From assembly GCF_001696535.1 (NCBI RefSeq), contig NZ_MBQE01000003.1:1-64000 (forward strand): a stretch of 64,000 bases of DNA, written 5' to 3'. The first letter of the stretch is position 1. Each line of letters opens with the position of its first letter. This stretch comes from Stappia indica (lineage in GTDB: Bacteria > Pseudomonadota > Alphaproteobacteria > Rhizobiales > Stappiaceae). The position numbers and the translations under genes are program-made. Below are positions 1 through 9,334 of the stretch, in pieces. The notes below the pieces were generated by a model. It was not told the DNA's origin. It did no database searches and saw only the letters and a list, made by a program, of their open reading frames with translations.

Positions 1-19
1 CGGGTGGATAAACCACCCG
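1..19 (-). terminator. Hairpin downstream of the first chemoreceptor gene
   Basis: A perfect 7-bp stem (CGGGTGG, loop ATAAA, CCACCCG) lies about 40 bases past the stop codon of the minus-strand chemoreceptor gene. It looks like an intrinsic terminator, but the U-tract, if present, would be outside the window, so this is an inference from stem and position only. Confidence 0.5.
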
Positions 20-59
20 GGCTGTCTTGTATTCTCAAGCCGCTATCAGCTGACCGGGA

Positions 60-2495
60 TCACGCCGCCGCAACGTCGTTCAGGAAGCGGTCGATCTGGG
101 CGCGCAGCTGACGCGTCTTCTCGCCGACATCGCTGGACGCGACGAGAACCATGTCCGCCGAAGCGTTGGTTTCGGCGACCGCATTGGCCAGTTCGCCCAT
201 GTTGCTGGTGACCGACGTCGTGCCCTCGGCCGCGTTCTGGACGTTGCGCGAGATCTCGTTGGTCGCCGCACCCTGCTGCTCGACGGCAGCGGCGATGGCG
301 GAGGTGTAGCTGTCGACCTCCTGCATCGTCTGGGTGATCGCGGCGATGGCCTCGACGGCCTCCTTGGTCTCGCCCTGGATCGCGGCGATCTGGGCGCCGA
401 TCTCCTCGGTGGCCTTGGAGGTCTGGTTGGCCAGTTCCTTGACCTCGGCCGCGACCACCGCGAAGCCCTTGCCGGCTTCACCGGCACGTGCCGCCTCGAT
501 GGTGGCATTGAGAGCAAGCAGGTTGGTCTGCTCGGCAATCGCCTGGATCAGGGTCACGACCTCGCCGATCTTCTGCGCGGCAGCTGCAAGACCGGAGATC
601 TTCTCGTTGGTCTGGCGGGTGCCGTGGCTCGCCTGGTTGACGACCTCGGTGGTCTGGCCGACCTGGCGGGCGATCTCGGCGATGGACGCAGCGAGTTCCT
701 CGGCGGCAGTGGCGACGCTTTCCACATTGTGGGTGGCCGCGCCGCTCGCCTGGGTGGTCTCCTCCGCGCGCCCGGCGCTTTCGCCGGCAATGCGCGTCAG
801 GTCACGAGCGGTTGCTTCCATGCCGGCGGCGGTGTCGCCGACGGACGACAGCAGCTCCTGGACCTGCGCGCGGAAGGAGCCGATCAGCTCGTCGACGCGC
901 GCCTGGCGGGCGGCGGCGGCCTGCTGCTCGAGCTCCTGCTCTTCGCGCATGCGGGCACGCTCGCGGGCATTGTCGCGGAACACTTCGACCGTGCGGCTCA
1001 TCGCGCCGATCTCGTCGCCGCGCTCGGTTCCGTCGATCTCCACATCGGTGTCGCCTTCGGCAAGCCGACCCATGATCTCGGTCAGGCGGCGCGTCGGGCG
1101 GGTGATGGCGAGCGACAGGACGATGGCGACGGCGATGCCGAGGCCAACCACGCTGGCCAGGGTGACCGCAATGGTCCAGAAGCTGGCAGCGCCGGAGCTG
1201 GCAGCCCGCTCGGCCTGCTCGCTGGCGAGCGAGGTGATCTGGCCGCGCATGTCGGCGGTGACGCCGGCCAGCTGCTGCGACGACGTGCGAACGGCCTCAA
1301 GGCTCTTGAGCATGTTCTCGAAGGACGTGCGGTAGCCGTCGATCTCGGTCTGTGCGAGCTGGACCTTCTCGGCAACTTCCGGGAACTGGCTGGCCGAGGC
1401 GGCGAGCGTTCCGGCGACGAAGCTGAGTTCGGAAATGTCGCGCATCACGCCCTCGGCATCCGTGTCGCCGAAGCCGGAGAGGAAACCGAGCGTCGTCGAC
1501 TTCACCGCAAGGGCCTGGCGCGACAGATCGCTGGCATTGGCCGAAACGAGGTCGACCTTGATCAAGGCGATGTCGCGGGACTGGACATCCTGCTGGATCG
1601 CATCGATGGCCTTGTAGGCGGAGGTCTGGACCTCCTTGGCCGCGGAGACGATGTCCTCCAGGGTCTTGTTGACCTGGCCGCGCAGCTTGTGAACGTCGGC
1701 GAAGGACGTGGTTGCGGCAAGCTGGGTGAACTGCTCCTGCAGTTCGCCGGACCGGCTCGCCAGCAGCTCGACGCTCGCCTGGTCGACGCCGTCGACGCGG
1801 GCATTGGTCAGCGCACGCGCATTGTCGCGCAGCTTCTGGGCTTCGGCCATCGCCTCTTCCAGCAGGCCGTCGGCGGTCGAGGTGGTCGAACGCAGGAACA
1901 TGTACTGAGTGCGCAGCGCCTCTTCGCGCAGGGCCACGACGAAGCGGATGATGTCGTCTGCCTTGCGGCGGGTGGCGGCGGCCCGCAGGCTTTCGCGCTT
2001 GGCATCGCGGCGGACGATCTGCATGTCGCCGTTGATCTGCTTGGACAGCTCGCCGAGGCGGGCAATCGAGGCGGCCAGTTCGCCGTTCAGCTCCTGCTGG
2101 CGGCTGGTCTCGGTCCCGACGTCGGAGAAGTTGCTGCGCATCACCGAGACGGACTCGATGGCGGTGGACACTTCGCGGCTGGCGGTCTCATCGCCGGCAA
2201 CCGAGGCCTTGAGAGCTTCCAGCTCCTTGGCGAGGTCACTCACGGCAGCCTGGGTCTTTTCGGCATCTTCCGCCTTGCGGCTCTGGAGGAAGCTTTCGCG
2301 TGCCGCGGAAACTTCCTGCAGGCTGGCGACGACGCCGGTTGCGATTCGCGACGTGTCCATCTGGCTGGTCAGGCCACCGATGGCCATGGTGCCGACACCA
2401 CCGAGAACGGCTGCGAGAAGCAGCACGATTGCAAAGCCACCGCCGATCTTGGCGGCAAATCCGAGATTGCCAATGAGGCGCAACAGCCGGGACAT
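60..2495 (-). CDS. Methyl-accepting chemotaxis protein with large helical sensor domain
   Basis: Transmembrane chemoreceptor of 811 aa that passes ligand signals to the CheA/CheW kinase complex. An N-terminal membrane segment (about residues 13-40) and a second one (about 438-465) enclose a roughly 400-residue periplasmic region rich in Ala/Glu/Gln heptads, compatible with a helical-bundle sensor. A HAMP linker follows (about 465-520), then the cytoplasmic signalling domain (about 560-800) with the invariant hairpin tip [19 protein letters not shown]. No C-terminal CheR-docking pentapeptide is visible. The ATG start is preceded by GGAGG six bases upstream. The upstream gene is a second chemoreceptor, but a terminator lies between them. 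The ligand cannot be told from sequence. Confidence 0.93.
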   Translation of the reverse strand: MSRLLRLIGNLGFAAKIGGGFAIVLLLAAVLGGVGTMAIGGLTSQMDTSRIATGVVASLQEVSAARESFLQSRKAEDAEKTQAAVSDLAKELEALKASVAGDETASREVSTAIESVSVMRSNFSDVGTETSRQQELNGELAASIARLGELSKQINGDMQIVRRDAKRESLRAAATRRKADDIIRFVVALREEALRTQYMFLRSTTSTADGLLEEAMAEAQKLRDNARALTNARVDGVDQASVELLASRSGELQEQFTQLAATTSFADVHKLRGQVNKTLEDIVSAAKEVQTSAYKAIDAIQQDVQSRDIALIKVDLVSANASDLSRQALAVKSTTLGFLSGFGDTDAEGVMRDISELSFVAGTLAASASQFPEVAEKVQLAQTEIDGYRTSFENMLKSLEAVRTSSQQLAGVTADMRGQITSLASEQAERAASSGAASFWTIAVTLASVVGLGIAVAIVLSLAITRPTRRLTEIMGRLAEGDTDVEIDGTERGDEIGAMSRTVEVFRDNARERARMREEQELEQQAAAARQARVDELIGSFRAQVQELLSSVGDTAAGMEATARDLTRIAGESAGRAEETTQASGAATHNVESVATAAEELAASIAEIARQVGQTTEVVNQASHGTRQTNEKISGLAAAAQKIGEVVTLIQAIAEQTNLLALNATIEAARAGEAGKGFAVVAAEVKELANQTSKATEEIGAQIAAIQGETKEAVEAIAAITQTMQEVDSYTSAIAAAVEQQGAATNEISRNVQNAAEGTTSVTSNMGELANAVAETNASADMVLVASSDVGEKTRQLRAQIDRFLNDVAAA

Positions 2496-2616
2496 TCATG
2501 ATCCTCCACACCCGTTCGTTGTGGAACCCTAGGCGGACGTCTGTGAATCTTCGGTAAAATGCTGGCGAATTTTCTCCGGAAAACAACTTTAGCGATTCCA
2601 AGGGCTTGAAAAGGAA
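2496..2616 (-). promoter_or_regulatory. Probable promoter and leader region of the 811-aa chemoreceptor
   Basis: These 121 bases lie between the terminator of the upstream chemoreceptor gene and this start codon. They are more AT-rich than the flanking genes and must hold the promoter if the terminator works. I cannot fix a -35/-10 pair; the only firm site is the Shine-Dalgarno GGAGG at about 2504-2508 on the complement. Confidence 0.4.
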
Positions 2617-2642
2617 CGGCGCGCCCGGGATGGGGCGCGCCG
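2617..2642 (-). terminator. Intrinsic terminator of the 571-aa chemoreceptor gene
   Basis: A perfect 10-bp stem (CGGCGCGCCC and GGGCGCGCCG) with a 6-base loop is followed, reading on the minus strand, by a T-rich run (TTCCTTTTC). It lies 44 bases after the stop codon and separates the two chemoreceptor genes into independent transcripts. Confidence 0.8.
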
Positions 2643-2685
2643 CATGATGCTGGATATAATCGGGGGTTGTCCCCGCAGGCGTGGC

Positions 2686-4401
2686 TCAGGCAGCGGAAAC
2701 CCGTGCCAGGAACCTGTCGATCTCGCCGCGCAGAGCATCGGTGTTGCGGGCCATGGCGCCGGATGCGTCGAGGACGTTGTCGGCGGCGGCCGAGGTGCTG
2801 TCGACGGTATGCGCGAGCAACTCCATGTTGCGGGTCACCGCGCCGGTGCCTTCGGCCGCCTGCTGCACCGAGCGGGAGATGTCGCTGGTGGCGGCGCCCT
2901 GCTGCTCGACGGCGGAGGCGATGGAGGCGGTGTAGCCGTTCACTTCCTGCATGATCTGGGCGATCTCGCCGATGGCGGCGACCGCCTCGCCGGTCGAGCC
3001 CTGGATCGCGGCGATCTGGGCGCCGATCTCCTCGGTCGCCTTGGAGGTCTGGTTGGCCAGCTCCTTGACCTCGGCGGCGACGACGGCAAAGCCCTTGCCG
3101 GCCTCGCCGGCGCGGGCTGCCTCGATGGTGGCGTTCAGCGCCAGCAGGTTGGTCTGCTCTGCGATCGCCTGGATCAGCGAGACGACCTCGCCGATCTTGT
3201 TGGCGGCGGCGGCAAGGCCTGCGACCTTCTCGTTGGTGGAATGGGTGCCCTGGGTGGCCTGGTCGACGACCTGGGTGGTCTGGCCGACCTGGCGGGAGAT
3301 CTCGGCGATGGAAGCGGAGAGCTCCTCGGCGGCGCTGGCGACGGTCTGGACGTTGCCGGTGGCGGCGGAGCTGGCCTCCGAGGTCTCGCTGGCACGCTCG
3401 GCGCTTTCCTGGGCGGAGGCGGAGAGGGCGCGGGCGGTCTCGTCGAGGCCGTTCGCCGTCTCGCTCACCGTGCCGATCAGCGACTGCACCTTGTCGCGGA
3501 AGTCCGCGATGAGCCCGTCGATCTCGCTCTGGCGACGACGGCTTTCGCCGACGGAGGACTCGCGGTCGGCCGCGAGCTTCTGCCGCTCGAGAGCGCGGGC
3601 CTTCAGCACGTCGATGGCCGAGCCGAGCTGGCCGATCTCGTCCTTGCGGGCGGTGTAGGGCACCTCGACGGCAAGGTCGTCGTCGGCGATGCGATGGGCG
3701 ACTTCGGCGAGCTCGGGGATCGGCTTCAGCAGGCGGCGCGTCAGCAGCGCCATCGAGCCGACGGCAACGAGAAGGATCGGCAGGAAGGCGATGGCCAGCT
3801 TGGTGGTGACGGCGTCCATCAGCGCATTGATCGTCGACTTGCGCACGCCGGCATAGAGAATGCCGGAGATCTCGCCCGACGGCGAATAGATCGGTTCGTA
3901 GATCGTGTAGTAGGGCGTGCCGAGAATTACCGCCTCGCCGCGAAAGGTCTGGCCCTTGGTGACGACCGGGTAGACGGCGCCGTTCTGGCCGAGGGGAGTG
4001 CCGACGGCGCGCTTGCCGTCAGGCTTGATGATGTTGGTGGTCTTGCGCCAGAAGTCGCGGCTTTCTCCATCCCACTTGAATACGGTGACGGTCTCGCCGG
4101 TCATCCGCCCGATCGAGTCGATCATCGAATGCTCGGCGACCTCGTCGGGAATGCTTTCCATCACCACGCGCTCGACATTGCCGTCCGCGCCCCAGGTCAC
4201 GGATGTGCCGGGCATGTCGCGGCTGACGATGGTTGCCGCGACGCGCAGGCTCGCATCCTGCCGTGCAACCGCGTCCTGCGTGATCCTGTCGGAGATGACC
4301 ATGTAGATGACGGTGCCTACCGTGCCGAGTGCGGCAACAATCATCAAGGCGGCGGCCATCGAAACGATGGAGACCAGATTCAGGCGCGAAAGCAGGCCCA
4401 T
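2686..4401 (-). CDS. Methyl-accepting chemotaxis protein with Cache-type sensor
   Basis: Chemoreceptor of 571 aa. Membrane segment at about residues 8-30, a periplasmic region of about 150 residues resembling a single Cache domain (it contains the pattern [16 protein letters not shown] typical of its last strands), second membrane segment about 185-205, HAMP about 207-260, and a signalling domain to the C-terminus whose tip is nearly identical to that of the neighbouring 811-aa receptor. An upstream in-frame start would add 54 residues (complement of 4563), but that extension has no receptor-like sequence. The chosen ATG at 4401 begins MGLLSRLN and has a GGAAGGGAAG ribosome site. Cache domains usually bind small organic acids or amino acids; the ligand is unknown here. 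Confidence 0.92.
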   Translation of the reverse strand: MGLLSRLNLVSIVSMAAALMIVAALGTVGTVIYMVISDRITQDAVARQDASLRVAATIVSRDMPGTSVTWGADGNVERVVMESIPDEVAEHSMIDSIGRMTGETVTVFKWDGESRDFWRKTTNIIKPDGKRAVGTPLGQNGAVYPVVTKGQTFRGEAVILGTPYYTIYEPIYSPSGEISGILYAGVRKSTINALMDAVTTKLAIAFLPILLVAVGSMALLTRRLLKPIPELAEVAHRIADDDLAVEVPYTARKDEIGQLGSAIDVLKARALERQKLAADRESSVGESRRRQSEIDGLIADFRDKVQSLIGTVSETANGLDETARALSASAQESAERASETSEASSAATGNVQTVASAAEELSASIAEISRQVGQTTQVVDQATQGTHSTNEKVAGLAAAANKIGEVVSLIQAIAEQTNLLALNATIEAARAGEAGKGFAVVAAEVKELANQTSKATEEIGAQIAAIQGSTGEAVAAIGEIAQIMQEVNGYTASIASAVEQQGAATSDISRSVQQAAEGTGAVTRNMELLAHTVDSTSAAADNVLDASGAMARNTDALRGEIDRFLARVSAA

Positions 4402-4914
4402 GACCGTTCTTCCCTTCCTTGCAGGATCATTCGTAATTCCACTAGGGAGAGAGTTATGGTGTCGAAGTGTAAAATTGTAGTTATTGCTTGAAAGCTTGCT
4501 TTGTTTGCCGAAAAGCGCCGCGATGCAGCATTCGGCCAGCCGCCTTGCACGCTGCTGCCGCACAGTTCCGGCGTCTCTGTATGAACAAGAGCAGTTCGAT
4601 AAGCACTTGAAGACAGGACAATATTGCGCTCACTCTACGCTTGGAGGCAGGCAAGACGGCGAGCGGCACGGCGAATGCCGCGGCGCCGAAGGCCGGGCGA
4701 GCAGTCGCCTGTGATCCCTGCGGTTGTGAGCGTGAAGGAAAGTGCGACTTGGCGCTTTCGAGACCGGATGAGGCGGCATCGGTATCGCCGCGCGGCATGG
4801 TGTTGCGACAGACGCAAGGCAACGGGTTTGCATCGCGGCCGAGCGTCCCATATGTAGTGTCGAAAGTTCAACTTTATAAAGAGGGCCGGCCGGAGAGGCT
4901 GGCCGTGACCCAAC
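4402..4914. other. 513-base divergent intergenic region
   Basis: No convincing gene is seen here on either strand; open frames have shadow-like composition. The left 100 bases (4430-4500) are AT-rich and probably hold the promoter of the Cache chemoreceptor. The right end (4855-4885) is also AT-rich, carries a 13-bp inverted repeat and probably holds the bfd-bfr promoter. The middle is GC-rich with no structure I can name. Confidence 0.5.
4863..4875. promoter_or_regulatory. 13-bp inverted repeat upstream of bfd-bfr
   Basis: AAAGTT-C-AACTTT is a perfect inverted repeat 40 bases ahead of the bfd start codon, followed by an A/T-rich stretch (ATAAAG). Its position suits an operator for an iron regulator (Irr, RirA or Fur type), but it does not match any of those consensus boxes closely enough for me to name the binder. 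Confidence 0.4.
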
Positions 4915-5148
4915 GTGATCGTCTGTTCCTGCAATGTCCTGACGGACAAGGAGTTGCGCAAGGCCGCGCGCGAACTGCAATCGGGTCCCGACCGGGTGGT
5001 CGTGACGCCGGGGGCTGTTTTCCGTGCACTCGGCAAGCGTCCGCGTTGCGGCAGCTGCTTCAGCACCATTATACCGATCATTCACGAGGAAGCACCGGCG
5101 GACAAGGGCACGCCGCCGGCAGCGGGGGAGAACCGCGATGAAGGGTGA
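4915..5148 (+). CDS. bfd: Bacterioferritin-associated ferredoxin
   Basis: Small [2Fe-2S] protein of 77 aa that delivers electrons to bacterioferritin for iron release. The cluster ligands of the BFD fold are present as C4-S-C6 and C45-G-S-C48, with the conserved opening [11 protein letters not shown]. The start is GTG, because no ATG exists ahead of the first cysteine. It overlaps the bfr start by 11 bases, so the two genes are translationally coupled. The C-terminus (after about residue 58) is a short Pro/Ala-rich tail. Confidence 0.93.
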   Translation: MIVCSCNVLTDKELRKAARELQSGPDRVVVTPGAVFRALGKRPRCGSCFSTIIPIIHEEAPADKGTPPAAGENRDEG

Positions 5149-5623
5149 TGCCAGGGTAATCGAGTATCTGAACAAGGCCCTTCGGCATGAGCTGACCGCC
5201 GTCAACCAGTACTGGCTGCACCATCGCATGCTGGACGACTGGGGCTACGGCAAGCTGGCAGCGAAGGAGCTGGAGGAGTCGATGGAGGAGCGGGCGCATG
5301 CCGACCGGCTCATCGCACGGATCCTGTTCCTGGGCGGCTTCCCCAACATGCAGAGCCTCGATCCGCTGCGCATCGGCCAGTCGCTGAAGGACGTGATGGA
5401 GGCGGATCTCGCCGGAGAGTATTCCGCCCGGGCCCTCTACAAGGAGGCGCGCGAGGTGACGCTTGCGGCCGGCGACTACGTCTCGAAAGTGCTCTTCGAG
5501 GAGCTCCTGACCGACGAGGAGGCCCACATCGACTATCTGGAGACGCAGCTCCAGCTGATCGAGCAGATCGGCATCGAACGCTACGGCCTGCTGCAGTCGG
5601 AGCCTGCCGACGCGGCCGGCTGA
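5138..5623 (+). CDS. bfr: Bacterioferritin lacking the haem-ligand methionine
   Basis: Iron storage protein of 161 aa, matching the family length. All di-iron ferroxidase residues are in place: E18, E51, H54, E94, E127 and H130. The residue at position 52, normally Met that ligates the inter-subunit haem, is Arg (codon CGG in the run S-M-E-E-R-A-H). The subunit therefore should not bind haem in the canonical way. The start ATG follows a GGGGGAG ribosome site and overlaps bfd. Expected to assemble in the cytoplasm as a 24-mer, alone or with another Bfr subunit encoded elsewhere. Confidence 0.95.
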   Translation: MKGDARVIEYLNKALRHELTAVNQYWLHHRMLDDWGYGKLAAKELEESMEERAHADRLIARILFLGGFPNMQSLDPLRIGQSLKDVMEADLAGEYSARALYKEAREVTLAAGDYVSKVLFEELLTDEEAHIDYLETQLQLIEQIGIERYGLLQSEPADAAG

Positions 5624-5636
5624 GCCGAAGGGCTTC

Positions 5637-6272
5637 TCAGGCGTATTCGACCACCGGGCCGCCAGCGGCGTCCGCATCGGCCCGGTCATGGGTGACGAGA
5701 AGCACGGGCAGGCCGCGCTCGCGCGCCTTGGCGAAGACGAGTTGGCGGATCTGGTCGCGCAGCGCGGCGTCCAGCCGGGAGAACGGTTCGTCGAGCAGCA
5801 GCGCCCGCGGCTGTGATTCCAGCACACGCATCAGGGCGACGCGGGCCTTCTGGCCGCCCGAGAGAGTGGCCGGATCGCGCGCCTCAAAACCGGCAAGGTC
5901 GACATCGGCAAGCGCGGCGGCGACCGCCTGTCGCCGCTTCGCCCGCCCGTGCAGTGCGGGCGGCAGGGCGAAGGCGATGTTCTCGCCGACGCTCATATGC
6001 GGAAACAGCAAGGGATCCTGAAACAGCAGCCCCAGCCGGCGCCGGTAAGGCGGCAGGCTGGTGAGATCCGTGTCGCCGGAGAGCACCCGGCCGCCGGCGG
6101 TGAAGGCTGGGTCGAGAAAACCGGCCGCGTGGGCGAGCAGCGTCGACTTGCCGATGCCGGAGGGACCCATCACCGTCAGCACTTCGCCGGGCGCAATCGC
6201 GCGGTCGAGCGAGATGAGGTCACGCCCTGCGAGTGTGATTGCAACCTTGTCGAAGATGAGGGCATCGGTCAT
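5637..6272 (-). CDS. ynjD: ABC transporter ATP-binding protein, YnjD type
   Basis: ATPase subunit of 211 aa that powers the adjacent permease. Walker A is GPSGIGKST (about residues 35-43), the Q-loop reads LFQDPLLFPH, the signature is LSGGQKARVAL, Walker B is ALLLDEPF and the switch His is in LLVTHD. It is the last gene of a three-gene minus-strand operon and its ATG overlaps the permease stop by four bases (ATGA). The gene order binding protein, permease, ATPase and the single very long permease match the YnjBCD family. The substrate of that family is not firmly established. Confidence 0.9.
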   Translation of the reverse strand: MTDALIFDKVAITLAGRDLISLDRAIAPGEVLTVMGPSGIGKSTLLAHAAGFLDPAFTAGGRVLSGDTDLTSLPPYRRRLGLLFQDPLLFPHMSVGENIAFALPPALHGRAKRRQAVAAALADVDLAGFEARDPATLSGGQKARVALMRVLESQPRALLLDEPFSRLDAALRDQIRQLVFAKARERGLPVLLVTHDRADADAAGGPVVEYA

Positions 6273-7951
6273 GCGGTGGTCTCGTTCTCCCGCCGGCGCC
6301 GATGGGCGACACTGGGAACTGCCGCTGCCAGCAGGAAGGCGGCAAAGGGAAGCAGCATCTGCAAAAGAGCGTAGATGCCGACCAGTTGCCGGTTGCCGCC
6401 GGCGGCCAGCGCCACGGCCTCGGTCGTGACTGTCGACACCCGCCCCCCGCCGATCAGCAGCGTCGGCAGATACTGTGCGACGGAAACGGCAAAGCCGAGC
6501 GCGGCGGCGGTCGCCACCGCCTTGCGCGCCAGCGGCAGCCGGACCCGCCAGAAGGTGCGCGCGGGCGAGGCGCCGAGCGCCCCGGCCATATGGCCGTAAC
6601 GGGGGTCTACCGCGCGCCAGGGGTCCGACAGGGCCAGAAAGACATAAGGCAGCACGAAGACCATGTGGCCGAGTGCGACGGCAAGGAGAGTGTCGTGTAG
6701 CCCGGCCATCAGGAACAGGACCTGCAGGCCGAAGACGAAAGCGATTTGCGGCACGATCAGCGGCAGATAGAGCAGCAGCAGCGACCGGCGCGGCCTGGCC
6801 CGGCCTTCGCGCGTTTCGTTCTCGAGACTGGCAAGCACGAGAGCGATGGCGACGGCGATCACCGGCAGTGCGATGGCAATGGTCGTGGCAATCGCATCGA
6901 CTGCCGCATATCCGTGCATCGTCCAGGCGCGAAGAGTGAAGGAGAGCGGGAAGGTGTCCGGAAACCGCCAGGGGCCGGCCACCGACCACAGGGCCAGAAG
7001 CGCAAGGCCTGAGAGCATTGCCGCGGCGAGCAGCGCCATGGCGCTCCCTGAAAGGGCGGTTGCCAGATGCTCCGCCGCGCTGCGACGGCCGCTCTCGATC
7101 CAGCGGCGGCCGAGTTTCACCGCAAGTCGCTCGCCGACGATCCACACTGCTATGGCGAAAAGGCTGAGGCCGAGTTGCACCAGCGCACCGGCGGAGGCCA
7201 TGAAGCGCAGCGACAGGTCGGGGTCGTTCATCCATGCGGTCAGGCGCACGGCCAGCGGCGGCGGTGTGGTGGGTCCGAGAATCAGCGCGACGTCGACGAC
7301 GGAGGTGGCGTAGGCGAGCACGGCGAAGACCGGCAGGCGGATCTGCGGATAGATGCGCGGCAGCACGGTGGTCAGCCAGGCGGCGACCGGCGCATAGCCG
7401 AGGCTTGCCGCCACCCGCCGGCTGCGCACAGGGTCTGCCTGCGGTAGGGCGGCAAGAAGCATCAGGAACAGGAACGGGACTTCCTTCGCCATCAGCCCGA
7501 GCGTCATCGTCAGCCCGAGCGGGTCGCCGACGATCAGCACGTCGGGCGGGCGCTGGAAGCCGGTTGCCCAGGGCGACAGCAGCCGCATGACGAAGCCGGA
7601 AGGGGTGATGAGGAATGCGAGGCCGAAGGCGGCCGCCGCATGCGGCACGGCCATCAGCGGCGAAAGAAGCCGGCGCATCGCGCGAAAGAAGCGGGTGCCT
7701 TCGAAGGCGGCAGTGAACAGGACAACGGCTGCGAAGGCGCCGAGCGTTGCCGCCAGCCCCGTGCCGAGCGAGAGCGCGGCTGAAAGGCCGATACCGGGCT
7801 GGGCGAGGAACATGCGTAGCGGCGCGAGCGACACCGTCTCACCGCCGAGCGCCGGCACATAGCCGACGGCCGGCAGCAGCGTGCCGAAGAGCCCGGCTGC
7901 CACCGGTCCCAGCATCAGGGCCAGCGCAAGGAGGGGTGCCAGCCTCAACAT
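6269..7951 (-). CDS. ynjC: ABC transporter permease, fused two-domain YnjC type
   Basis: Inner-membrane permease of 560 aa with two tandem binding-protein-dependent transport modules, each with about six hydrophobic helices. This is the single-chain arrangement typical of YnjC, ThiP and iron-type permeases. The first half carries an EAA-like loop near residues 180-200 (AASLGYAPVAAWLTTVLPRI). The second shows the matching GALGASPARTFWRVRLP near residues 450-466. It starts 31 bases after the binding-protein gene and overlaps the ATPase start by four bases. Confidence 0.9.
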   Translation of the reverse strand: MLRLAPLLALALMLGPVAAGLFGTLLPAVGYVPALGGETVSLAPLRMFLAQPGIGLSAALSLGTGLAATLGAFAAVVLFTAAFEGTRFFRAMRRLLSPLMAVPHAAAAFGLAFLITPSGFVMRLLSPWATGFQRPPDVLIVGDPLGLTMTLGLMAKEVPFLFLMLLAALPQADPVRSRRVAASLGYAPVAAWLTTVLPRIYPQIRLPVFAVLAYATSVVDVALILGPTTPPPLAVRLTAWMNDPDLSLRFMASAGALVQLGLSLFAIAVWIVGERLAVKLGRRWIESGRRSAAEHLATALSGSAMALLAAAMLSGLALLALWSVAGPWRFPDTFPLSFTLRAWTMHGYAAVDAIATTIAIALPVIAVAIALVLASLENETREGRARPRRSLLLLYLPLIVPQIAFVFGLQVLFLMAGLHDTLLAVALGHMVFVLPYVFLALSDPWRAVDPRYGHMAGALGASPARTFWRVRLPLARKAVATAAALGFAVSVAQYLPTLLIGGGRVSTVTTEAVALAAGGNRQLVGIYALLQMLLPFAAFLLAAAVPSVAHRRRRENETTA

Positions 7952-7982
7952 GACCGGCCGGACCTGTCAGCGGGCTGCCGGC

Positions 7983-9230
7983 TCACTGCGAGGCGTAGCG
8001 AGCGGTCCAGGCGCGCTCCAGCTCCACCATCCAGCTGGCGTGCGGCTCTTCGATCACCGGCCCGAGCTCCTCCGGAGACAGGGTGGCGATGCCGAGATCG
8101 AGTGCGGCGAAGCGCTCGCGCTCCGCCGCCTCCAGCCGTTCGACCGCGAGCACGGTCGGGTCGCCCCAGATCGCCGGGTCCTGCTTGCGCGCCTGCGCTT
8201 CCGGCGACAGCAGGAAGTCGGCAAGGACGAGCGCGCCGGCCTTGGCATTGGCGTTGAACGGAATGGCGAGGAAATGGGCGTTGCCGATGGTGCCGCCGTC
8301 CAGCACGAAGGTGCGCACCGTCTCGGGCAGCTCGCCGGCGGCGATGGCCGCGGAGGCACCTGCGGGATTGAAGGTGAAGGCGATGTCGATCTCGCCGTCG
8401 GCCAGCAGCTGGCGCAGGGCCGGTTGGTTCTGCGGGAAGGCGCGACCCTGCCGCCACATGTTCGGATGCAACGCGTCGAGATAGGCGAAGAGCGGGGCGA
8501 CATCGGCCTCGAAGCTTGCCGGATCGACAGGGCGCGACAGCTTGGCCCGGTCGGCGATGGTGGTGGCCAGCACCTGCTTCAGGAAGGTCGAGCCGTGGAA
8601 GTTGGGCGGCTGCGGATAGGTGAAGCGCCCCGGATTGGCCTTCACATGCTCGGCCAGCGCGTCCAGCGTCTTCGGCGGCTCCGCCAGTGTCGCCGTGTCA
8701 TGCATGAAGACGAGCTTGGCCATGCCCCAGGGGCTTTCCTGGCCGTCGGTCGGCTCGGTGAAGTCGGTGACGACCGCGGGCTTGTTCTCCACGTCGACCA
8801 GCGGCCAGTTCGGCAGCTTTGTCGCCCAGCCCGGCGACATCAGCAGACCCGCCTTCTTCAGCGATACGAAATTCTCGCCGTTGATCCACACCAGATCGAC
8901 GGCGCCGCCGCTCTCCTGGCCGGCGGCCTTCTCGGCGACGATGCGCGCGACCACATTGGCGGTGTCGTCGACCTTCACCTGCTCCACCTTGATGCCGTGG
9001 CGCTGCTGCAGCTGTTCGCCCGCCCAGGCGATATAGGCGTTGATGCGCGGCTCTCCGCCCCATGCGTGGAAGTAGACGGTCTGCCCTTTCGCCTTTGCCA
9101 GCACCTCCGTCCAGTCGGCCGGATCCACGGTCTCGTCGGCACGGCTTGCGAGAGGTGCGAGCGGCAGGGTCAGCGCTGCGGCCAGCAGGGCGCCGCGCAC
9201 AGGCCGCGACAGCAGGCGAATGATGGTCAT
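7983..9230 (-). CDS. ynjB: ABC transporter substrate-binding protein, YnjB type
   Basis: Periplasmic binding protein of 415 aa. The N-terminus MTIIRLLSRPVRGALLAAAL ends in a cleavable signal peptide with a likely cut after ASRA (about residue 31). The mature part opens with TVYFHAWGGEPRINAYIAW, characteristic of the COG4134 (YnjB) group. A longer in-frame start near 9506 exists but would run through the regulatory palindromes and lacks a signal-peptide start, so the ATG at 9230 is chosen. First gene of the importer operon. Substrate unknown. Confidence 0.88.
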   Translation of the reverse strand: MTIIRLLSRPVRGALLAAALTLPLAPLASRADETVDPADWTEVLAKAKGQTVYFHAWGGEPRINAYIAWAGEQLQQRHGIKVEQVKVDDTANVVARIVAEKAAGQESGGAVDLVWINGENFVSLKKAGLLMSPGWATKLPNWPLVDVENKPAVVTDFTEPTDGQESPWGMAKLVFMHDTATLAEPPKTLDALAEHVKANPGRFTYPQPPNFHGSTFLKQVLATTIADRAKLSRPVDPASFEADVAPLFAYLDALHPNMWRQGRAFPQNQPALRQLLADGEIDIAFTFNPAGASAAIAAGELPETVRTFVLDGGTIGNAHFLAIPFNANAKAGALVLADFLLSPEAQARKQDPAIWGDPTVLAVERLEAAERERFAALDLGIATLSPEELGPVIEEPHASWMVELERAWTARYASQ

Positions 9231-9261
9231 CTGGAGTTCCCCTTCCCGTTTCGCATGGTGT

Positions 9262-9275
9262 CGCAAGCGCTTGCG
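9262..9275. promoter_or_regulatory. LacI-type palindromic operator ahead of ynjB
   Basis: CGCAAGCGCTTGCG is a perfect 14-bp palindrome with the central CG and flanking AA/TT pattern typical of LacI/GalR-family operators. It lies 32 bases upstream of the ynjB start, where a repressor would block transcription. No LacI-family gene is present in the window. Confidence 0.5.
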
Positions 9276-9287
9276 TTGACGGTCAAC
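9275..9287. promoter_or_regulatory. Second inverted repeat ahead of ynjB
   Basis: GTTGAC-G-GTCAAC is a 6-1-6 inverted repeat sharing its first base with the end of the LacI-type palindrome. On the minus strand it also supplies a TTGAC element that could act as the -35 hexamer of the ynjB promoter. Confidence 0.35.
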
Positions 9288-9334
9288 ACACGGCTTCGTG
9301 ACGCTGCCGTTCCTGCTTCCGGCACGGCCGGCAG

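Noticed and set aside
4402-4563. N-terminal extension of the Cache chemoreceptor by 54 residues
   Set aside because: The extension has no receptor-like sequence, while the internal ATG has a good ribosome site and directly precedes the first membrane helix.
4481-5229. Several overlapping short frames on both strands in the bfd upstream region
   Set aside because: No ribosome sites or domains, and they conflict with the bfd and bfr reading frames.
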